The notes under the pieces are model-generated. The model worked only from the letters and a program-made list of their open reading frames with translations, did not search any database and was not told where the DNA came from. This document shows positions 7,017 to 11,952 of a stretch of DNA of 11,952 bases, in pieces; the stretch's first letter is position 1, and each line of letters opens with the position of its first letter. The translations under genes were made by a program, and so were the position numbers. Source of the stretch: Lachnospiraceae bacterium (GTDB lineage: Bacteria > Bacillota > Clostridia > Lachnospirales > Lachnospiraceae); the NCBI GenBank assembly GCA_017446125.1, contig JAFSRL010000020.1:1-11952 (forward strand), in the 5' to 3' direction.

Positions 7017-7966
7017 CGACTTACGATATCAAGATTCCTTTCCAAGACATTGCTTAAATTGATGCTTTCCATGAAATCGACGTTGGTTTCCCCGCCGATC
7101 AAGATCTGAACTTTGTTGATGCCGGGCAGCTCCGCAAGCGAATTGACAATCGAGTACAGCGCCACCTGAGGCTGCACCGCGTAGGGCTCCGTCAAAAACG
7201 CGCTGTCAAGATCCACGTAGCAAATACCGTCTGACACAGACACGCGCAGCACACCGGTCGCCGGATTAATCGTGGGATTCGCGATGTCGTTCTGCGGCCC
7301 CAGAATCAACTGATCGACCACAAGACGCTCCAGCGCGATGTTTGAATTATACACGACCGTCCGGTACACCGGAATCAAACCGTCGCCGTCCTCGTTCGCA
7401 AAGTAAAGCGTCAACTGCATCCGCTCGTACGCGTTGATTTCGTTGCCCGCATTGTAAATGAACGTGTCCGCGCTCATATTGCCGATGATATTTCCCTTCG
7501 CATCCGCAAGCGGCTCCCCGTTCACAAGAAACGTCACAAAGTCCACGCCGTCGATTTGCGTCAAGGTACGCACAATCGCGGCACGCAGCAGGATTTCCCT
7601 GACAGACGACACCTCAAAATAGCTTGGCGCAAAATTGAGCGTCAACAGCTTATCCGAAAGCGTCACATCCAAAAGCTCCACATCTCCGGCGATTGGCGCC
7701 TCGTACTCGAGCTTCTCCGGCACGCGCTTCAACTCGTCAATCAATTCCATGACCGCGTCATTCACATCCGAAATGTCCAGCTCATCCATATACGGCGACG
7801 AAAAAATCCTCGTCTCCTCACGATTCACGTAGTAGACATTGATGCCGTCCTCTGAGCGCGCGTCACCCCTTGACCCGCACGCACTTAACGACAACACAAC
7901 GCACAGGCACAAAAGCGCCCGGCGTACGCCGAAGATATTCCATTTCCCATCTCGTTTTTGTATCAT
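7013..7966 (-). CDS. GerMN-domain lipoprotein
   Basis: This 317-residue predicted lipoprotein has basic residues, a hydrophobic stretch (17-29) and a lipobox LSAC with Cys30, so it should be anchored on the outer face of the membrane. The mature part looks like two GerMN modules, about 90-160 and 205-300. Motifs include TLNFAPSYFE, IVRTLTQIDGV, VYYVN-like strands, VYVDL-like ICYVDLDSAF and LAELPGINKVQILIGGE. GerMN domains are known from spore germination/sporulation proteins such as GerM and from lipoproteins encoded beside two-component systems. Here it follows the kinase with an ATGA overlap (AGGA ribosome site) and overlaps comEC with ATGA, so an accessory role to the kinase at the cell envelope is plausible. 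Whether the organism sporulates cannot be judged from this window. Confidence 0.92.
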   Translation of the reverse strand: MIQKRDGKWNIFGVRRALLCLCVVLSLSACGSRGDARSEDGINVYYVNREETRIFSSPYMDELDISDVNDAVMELIDELKRVPEKLEYEAPIAGDVELLDVTLSDKLLTLNFAPSYFEVSSVREILLRAAIVRTLTQIDGVDFVTFLVNGEPLADAKGNIIGNMSADTFIYNAGNEINAYERMQLTLYFANEDGDGLIPVYRTVVYNSNIALERLVVDQLILGPQNDIANPTINPATGVLRVSVSDGICYVDLDSAFLTEPYAVQPQVALYSIVNSLAELPGINKVQILIGGETNVDFMESINLSNVLERNLDIVSR

Positions 7967-9492
7967 TTATTATCCTGTGTTACATACGTCAACGGCAGCT
8001 TGATGGTTACCGTTGGTCCTTCCCCGAAAACGGAATCGATTTGAATCGTTCCGCGGTGCATGAGGATGGCGCTTCTTGCAATCGAAAGCCCAAGACCCGT
8101 GCCGCCCACCTCGCGGGGACGGGATTTGTCGACACGGTAGAAGCGCTCATACACATGATCCAAAGCATCCTCCGGAATGCCCACGCCGGAGTCCGCAATC
8201 TCCACGGTGAAATACTGGTGGTCCGCATCAAGCGTCACCCGCACCCAGCCGTGTTCGCGGTTGTACTTGATGGCGTTTTCGACGAGGTTCATGATCACGT
8301 TGTAAATCTTGATCTCATCAATCTCCGCGACGATGGAGCGCTGCGATTCCAGCGTCAGTTCGACATCCGCCTTCCGCGCGATGGGACGCAGGCGCTTCAA
8401 CACATTCTCCGTCATCTGGTTGATGTCGACCGAGGAAACGATGAGACGCGCGGCACGCTTGTCCATCTTGACGAGTGCCAAAAGGTCATTGATGATCTTG
8501 TCCTCGCGCTCCACCTCGCTTGCGATGTCCTCCATGAAGTCACGGTAGACCTCCGCAGGCACATCCTCCTGTGCAATCAAGGAATCCGCAAGCACCTTCA
8601 TCGAAGTGATCGGTGTCTTCAATTCGTGCGAGACGTTGGAAACGAATTCATCCCTTGACTCATCGACCGCATGCATGCGCCGCTGCAGCTGGTTGAACGC
8701 CTCCACGATATGCTTCGTCTCCGTGTACTGCGTCGCGCTCAACGGTTCATCGGAAAAGCCCGCCGCGATCTCGTTGATTCCTTCCGTGATCTTCTCGAAG
8801 GGACGCACCAACCGCCCCGACACAATGAGCGAAAGTAAGAGAATCACTAAAATAACAATCAACTCAATCGTAATCGCCCTGCGGGAAAGAAGATCGATTG
8901 TGTTCCGAATGGTATCGGTCGAGACGCTTGCCAGGATGACGCCGCGCACGATTTCCTGCGGCGCACTCGCGACACTCTGATGCAGGATGTCGCCCTCCTC
9001 CGATGACGCCGTCTCCACAATGGGCATCGTCAGCTCGATGTAGTTGTTCTCCGGATCGTAAGCGGAAACCTGCCCGCCGGTGCCTTCCTTTAAGCACCGC
9101 ACCACCTCTTCCGAAATGATGGTCTTGCCCTCGCTGATGCCGTATGTGTCACGCACGATGCGCAGCGTTTCATCAATAATCATGACGCGCCCGTTGTTCA
9201 TGGACGAAATCATGTTGAGCTCCGCGCTCACAACTTCACTGGAAGGGTCCTGTAAATAATTGTAACGAATCAGATGATTTCCCACGGTACGAAGCTGGCG
9301 CTGCGCGTTCGTCGTGTTGACGTTCACGGCACGCTGCTCGTAGTTCCTAAGAATCATGAAATGCATGGCAAAGCACGAAAGCAGTCCCGTCAGGAACATG
9401 ATGACAAAGACCCTCGTCCTTAAGCTTTTGATGACACTGACAGGATGAATTGACCGGAACAGCTCTCGAATGTCGGGAAACTTCAACCGCAT
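7963..9492 (-). CDS. HAMP-domain sensor histidine kinase
   Basis: This is a 509-residue transmembrane kinase that would phosphorylate the response regulator encoded just upstream. Order: TM1 (about 26-48), an extracellular sensor region of about 150 residues, TM2 (about 205-226, ending LIVSGRLVRPFEKI), HAMP (to about 280), a HisKA dimerisation domain with SHELKTP (phospho-acceptor His289), then HATPase_c with NLVENAIKYN (N box), DSGVGIP (G1), FYRVD (F box) and GGTGLGLSI (G2). All catalytic boxes are present. No PAS domain is visible between HAMP and HisKA, unlike typical WalK. The start is 1 base after the regulator stop (TGATATG); AGGG lies 5 bases upstream. The signal is unknown. Confidence 0.95.
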   Translation of the reverse strand: MRLKFPDIRELFRSIHPVSVIKSLRTRVFVIMFLTGLLSCFAMHFMILRNYEQRAVNVNTTNAQRQLRTVGNHLIRYNYLQDPSSEVVSAELNMISSMNNGRVMIIDETLRIVRDTYGISEGKTIISEEVVRCLKEGTGGQVSAYDPENNYIELTMPIVETASSEEGDILHQSVASAPQEIVRGVILASVSTDTIRNTIDLLSRRAITIELIVILVILLLSLIVSGRLVRPFEKITEGINEIAAGFSDEPLSATQYTETKHIVEAFNQLQRRMHAVDESRDEFVSNVSHELKTPITSMKVLADSLIAQEDVPAEVYRDFMEDIASEVEREDKIINDLLALVKMDKRAARLIVSSVDINQMTENVLKRLRPIARKADVELTLESQRSIVAEIDEIKIYNVIMNLVENAIKYNREHGWVRVTLDADHQYFTVEIADSGVGIPEDALDHVYERFYRVDKSRPREVGGTGLGLSIARSAILMHRGTIQIDSVFGEGPTVTIKLPLTYVTQDNK

Positions 9493-9493
9493 A

Positions 9494-10174
9494 TCAGCCC
9501 TGGAAATAATAACCCGAGCCCCACTTCGTCTTCACATAGCGGGGTTCGGACGGAGTTGCTTCCAACTTCTCTCTTAAGCGGCGCACATGCACGTCCACCG
9601 TGCGCTCGTCCCCGGGATAATCGGCGCCCCAGATCTGCTTCAACAAATCGTCGCGGCTGTAAATCTTGCCGGCGTGCGTCATCAACAGCTCGAGCACATC
9701 GTATTCCTTGCCGGTTAAAGCGATTTCCTTATCCGCAACGTAAACGCGTCTTGCATCCGTATTGAGCCGGACGTCGCCGAAGACAACCTGCGCATGGGAC
9801 TTTTCCGCCCCGGCGGCACGCCGCATGATCGCCTTGATTCTTGCCTTGACCTCTAAGATATTGAACGGCTTTGTGATGTAGTCATCCGCGCCGTATTCCA
9901 GTCCCAGGATTTTGTCCATGTCCTCGCTCTTCGCGGTCAGCATGATGATGGGGACGTTCGAGAATTCCCGGATTTGCTGGCAGACATCAAAGCCGCTCAT
10001 CTTGGGCAGCATCACGTCCAAAAGGATGACGTCGTAGTGGTTGGTCTGTGCCATGCTGAGGGCTTCCTCGCCGTCATAGGCGCAGTCCACGATGATGTCG
10101 TCCTGCTCCAACGAGTATTTGATTCCTTTGACGATGACCTTCTCGTCATCCACAACCAATGCTTTTTTCGCCAT
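9494..10174 (-). CDS. OmpR/PhoB-family response regulator (WalR/PhoP-like)
   Basis: This 226-residue DNA-binding regulator has a receiver domain (1-120) with the acidic pair Asp9/Asp10, phospho-acceptor Asp53 in LLDVMLP, Thr80 and Lys102 in TKPF, all intact. The C-terminal winged-helix domain (about 128-225) has LTGKEYDVLELL, SRDDLL, the recognition region RTVDVHVRRLREKL and the wing KWGSGYYF. The sequence resembles WalR/PhoP-type regulators, but the window alone cannot assign orthology. It lies 16 bases after comEA, with an AGGA-type ribosome site, and immediately precedes its kinase. Its targets are unknown; regulation of its own operon, including comEC, is an inference. Confidence 0.96.
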   Translation of the reverse strand: MAKKALVVDDEKVIVKGIKYSLEQDDIIVDCAYDGEEALSMAQTNHYDVILLDVMLPKMSGFDVCQQIREFSNVPIIMLTAKSEDMDKILGLEYGADDYITKPFNILEVKARIKAIMRRAAGAEKSHAQVVFGDVRLNTDARRVYVADKEIALTGKEYDVLELLMTHAGKIYSRDDLLKQIWGADYPGDERTVDVHVRRLREKLEATPSEPRYVKTKWGSGYYFQG

Positions 10175-10190
10175 GATTCTTTCCTGCTTC

Positions 10191-10916
10191 TTAAACCGTA
10201 ATCCTGTCCTTCATGCGGGCAAAGAGCTTTTCTCCAATCCCGCTTACCTTCGTTATGTCCTCGATTTTATGAAACGCGCCGTGCTCCGTGCGGTACCGGA
10301 TGATGGACGCCGCAATCGCGTCACCGACGCCGTTTAGGCGCTTCAACTCCTCAACCGTTGCGGTGTTTACGTTGATCTTTTCTTCCCCCTTCTTTGCGCC
10401 CTCACCATTCGCGGCGTGCGCCGAAGTCACCGCTTCCAAAACCGCGTCTTTGTTGAGGGCGATGCTCTCTTCCTTTGTGAGAACGCGGATGCGCATCCCG
10501 TCCTCCAAAGGAGCCGCAAGGTTGAGCGCACTTGTATCCGCTTCCTCCTTCATTCCGCCGGCGGCTTCGATTGCCTGATGGATGCGCGCGCCCTCCGGCA
10601 GGGTGTAGACCCCTTCGTTGGTTACCGCGCCGCAGACATGAACGACAATCTCCGCGGGTTTACTTTCCGCCATCGTCGAACCGGCAGCCGGCTCTGTCTG
10701 TGTCTCTTCCGTTTCCGGCGCTTCCTGCACCTCCGCCGCCGCAACCTCTTCGGCGGACGCAGCTTCCTTGAAAAGGGGCTTGTCGTCTTCAAAGATGACG
10801 CGGTGCTCCTTCTTTTCGCAGCCGGTGATACAAACACACAGAAACAACGCCGCCACTGTCAATAAAGCGCTGCGTCCCTTCTTTTGTAACCCCGACTTCT
10901 CTAAATATGACTTCAT
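10191..10916 (-). CDS. comEA: Competence protein ComEA, DNA-binding lipoprotein
   Basis: ComEA is the surface DNA receptor that hands double-stranded DNA to the uptake channel. The 241-residue product starts with a signal peptide and lipobox ITGC (Cys33), so this form is lipid-anchored rather than held by one membrane helix. An acidic Glu/Ala-rich spacer (about 40-85) follows, then an SLBB-type domain (about 88-150, with VVHVCGAVTNEGVYTLPEG). The C-terminal double helix-hairpin-helix DNA-binding domain (about 181-241) has INVNTATVEELKRLNGVGD, FHKIEDI and VSGIGEKLF. The start has GGAGG 6 bases upstream, inside a hairpin. It is the first gene of the operon that ends with comEC and the nuclease-like gene. 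Confidence 0.96.
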   Translation of the reverse strand: MKSYLEKSGLQKKGRSALLTVAALFLCVCITGCEKKEHRVIFEDDKPLFKEAASAEEVAAAEVQEAPETEETQTEPAAGSTMAESKPAEIVVHVCGAVTNEGVYTLPEGARIHQAIEAAGGMKEEADTSALNLAAPLEDGMRIRVLTKEESIALNKDAVLEAVTSAHAANGEGAKKGEEKINVNTATVEELKRLNGVGDAIAASIIRYRTEHGAFHKIEDITKVSGIGEKLFARMKDRITV

Positions 10917-10922
10917 GGTTCA

Positions 10923-10948
10923 CCTCCGTTTCAAGCCTGTTACGGAGG
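10923..10948 (-). promoter_or_regulatory. Hairpin covering the comEA ribosome binding site
   Basis: In the transcript CCTCCGT (10942-10948) can pair perfectly with ACGGAGG (10923-10929) across a 12-base loop. The second arm is the comEA Shine-Dalgarno, so folding would block initiation. With the predicted start near 10964 the leader is about 48 bases and the hairpin is its main element. Confidence 0.5.
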
Positions 10949-10970
10949 CGACCCTATCCATGTATTAGCT

Positions 10971-11000
10971 ATTGTAGCAAAAAAGCGCCGCGGATTTCAA
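10971..11000 (-). promoter_or_regulatory. Predicted sigma-A promoter of the comEA-comEC operon
   Basis: On the minus strand TTGAAA (-35, 10995-11000) and TACAAT (-10, 10971-10976) are 18 bases apart. It lies in the 95-base gap between the solute-binding protein gene and comEA. No other gap in the operon before the nuclease-like gene is larger than 16 bases. Confidence 0.55.
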
Positions 11001-11011
11001 GCACAAATCGC
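10979..11011 (-). terminator. Possible weak terminator of the solute-binding protein gene
   Basis: Just after the stop, GCG-ATTT can pair with AAAT-(C)-CGC across a 7-base loop, with one bulge. A run of six U follows 5 bases later (10979-10984). The stem is imperfect and the element overlaps the comEA promoter, so some read-through is possible. Confidence 0.3.
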
Positions 11012-11952
11012 TCAGTCTTCTTCCGTTTCCTCGACCTCGTCCCTGGGCGGGTCCGGGAGGCGCAATTCCACGTATTCCTCGCCGGCGATCTGCGTCATAA
11101 TCTGCTCCGAAAGGTGCCGCAGCGTGTCGTTTGCGTCCTCTCCGTTCCAGATTTCCGTAAAAGCGATTTCCAGATACACCCAGAAGTTCGAGGTCTCAAT
11201 CATCTTTGACACCGGCACGGAGTCCGCGTACACATCGACGAAGGTTGTGATGTCCGGATTCGTTTTGTAAAGCTGTCCGTAGTATGCGGGGACCTTGCCG
11301 CTTAACAGATACATCGCGTCCGTTGCGTCCGTCGACAAAAACCGCGCCAGCTCATGCGCAAGCTCCCTTTTTTCCGTGTAGCCGTTCACGACGACGCAGT
11401 TGGTCACCGACATCGTGCGACTCTCCAGCTCGCTTGTCAAATCCGGAATGAATGCCGTTGCAAATTCGTACGGGCAGCTTCCGGTGTTCTTCGCTTCCTC
11501 AATCTTTTTCAAGACGTCCGTCGTCGCAACCGTAAACACCATCTTGCCTTCAATGAATTCGCTGATGATTTTTTCATAGCTGACCTCCTCCGCGTCAATC
11601 GCGAAGAACTGGTTGAGCTGCTGATAAACCTGCAAACAGCGGATGGCTTCCGTATTGTAAATGCTGATCTTTGCAAGGTCGTCGCCGGAGGGTCCGCCCA
11701 CGTCAATGTAATTGCCCACGAAGAAATAATTGTTGAAGATGTCGTTCACGTCCCACGTGAAGACGGAGACCACCTCCTCCGGCGCGTTGTAGCTGTCCGC
11801 GAAGGTCATGATGTCGGAAATCGTGTGGGGTAAGTACGTCTCCACACGTTCATCGATTGCGCTTTGCTCCAGGGGCGCCTCGCCGTTCACAAGCGCGACA
11901 CCGTCCTGCAGCGCCTCGTCCTCCAGCGCGTCCTTTGCGGCGTTCTCCAGAT
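11012..11952 (-). CDS. ABC transporter solute-binding protein, sugar type (5' part missing)
   Basis: The frame is open to the window edge, so only the C-terminal 312 or so residues are seen and no start can be given; a GTG at 11888-11890 is internal. The content fits a family 1 extracellular solute-binding protein (MalE-like). It has a YNTEAIRCLQVYQQL helix region, the FIEGKMVFTVATTDVL segment typical of the 'F-x-x-G-K-x-A' part of the fold, then ELARFLSTDATDAMYLLSGKVPAY near the hinge, and an acidic tail EVEETEED. Such proteins are surface lipoproteins that deliver sugars to ABC permeases; the signal peptide would lie outside the window. Substrate cannot be told. It is likely the last gene of a different operon, ending 95 bases before comEA. 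Confidence 0.87.
   Translation of the reverse strand, partial: LENAAKDALEDEALQDGVALVNGEAPLEQSAIDERVETYLPHTISDIMTFADSYNAPEEVVSVFTWDVNDIFNNYFFVGNYIDVGGPSGDDLAKISIYNTEAIRCLQVYQQLNQFFAIDAEEVSYEKIISEFIEGKMVFTVATTDVLKKIEEAKNTGSCPYEFATAFIPDLTSELESRTMSVTNCVVVNGYTEKRELAHELARFLSTDATDAMYLLSGKVPAYYGQLYKTNPDITTFVDVYADSVPVSKMIETSNFWVYLEIAFTEIWNGEDANDTLRHLSEQIMTQIAGEEYVELRLPDPPRDEVEETEED

Noticed and set aside
7870..8658. Plus-strand ORF of 262 codons opposite the kinase gene
   Set aside because: It runs antisense through the conserved kinase boxes; no domain is recognisable and the frame is a by-product of GC-rich coding sequence.

Overview
The window looks like chromosomal DNA of a Gram-positive anaerobe of the Clostridia, probably near Lachnospiraceae (inference from gene content). 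The signs are a GC-rich genome for that group, strong AGGAGG-type ribosome sites, lipoprotein signal peptides, a GerMN-domain lipoprotein, and competence genes with a two-component system in one operon. Nearly everything is on the minus strand; one gene reads plus.

Left part: a promoter and a hairpin-rich leader (about 27-158) precede a plus-strand gene for a protein with a calcium-binding EF-hand/RTX-like C-terminal domain (159-1553). It converges on hflX, a ribosome-associated GTPase (minus, 1587-2912), which has its own promoter at 2950-2979.

Centre and right: a long minus-strand operon starts at a sigma-A-type promoter near 10971-11000. Its order is comEA (DNA receptor lipoprotein), an OmpR/PhoB-family response regulator, a HAMP sensor histidine kinase, a GerMN lipoprotein, comEC (DNA uptake channel), a small very basic repeat ORF, and a coiled-coil protein with a PD-(D/E)XK-like nuclease domain. 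The last four junctions, from kinase to nuclease-like gene, are all 4-nt ATGA stop/start overlaps, which suggests translational coupling. The comEA Shine-Dalgarno sits in a 7-bp hairpin. At the right edge the 3' part of a sugar-type ABC transporter solute-binding protein runs off the window.

Most unusual: comEC carries three separate in-frame tandem repeat arrays (units of 15, 54 and 36 bp), and a fourth array (72-bp unit) begins just after its stop codon. All units are multiples of three. They enlarge ComEC to 979 residues, and the fourth array can encode a Lys/Arg/Ser-rich 100-residue protein whose start and stop both fit the overlap chain. A working hypothesis, not shown by the sequence alone, is a repeat-diversified DNA-uptake module made of ComEC, a basic repeat protein and a nuclease-like protein, co-expressed with a sensor system.
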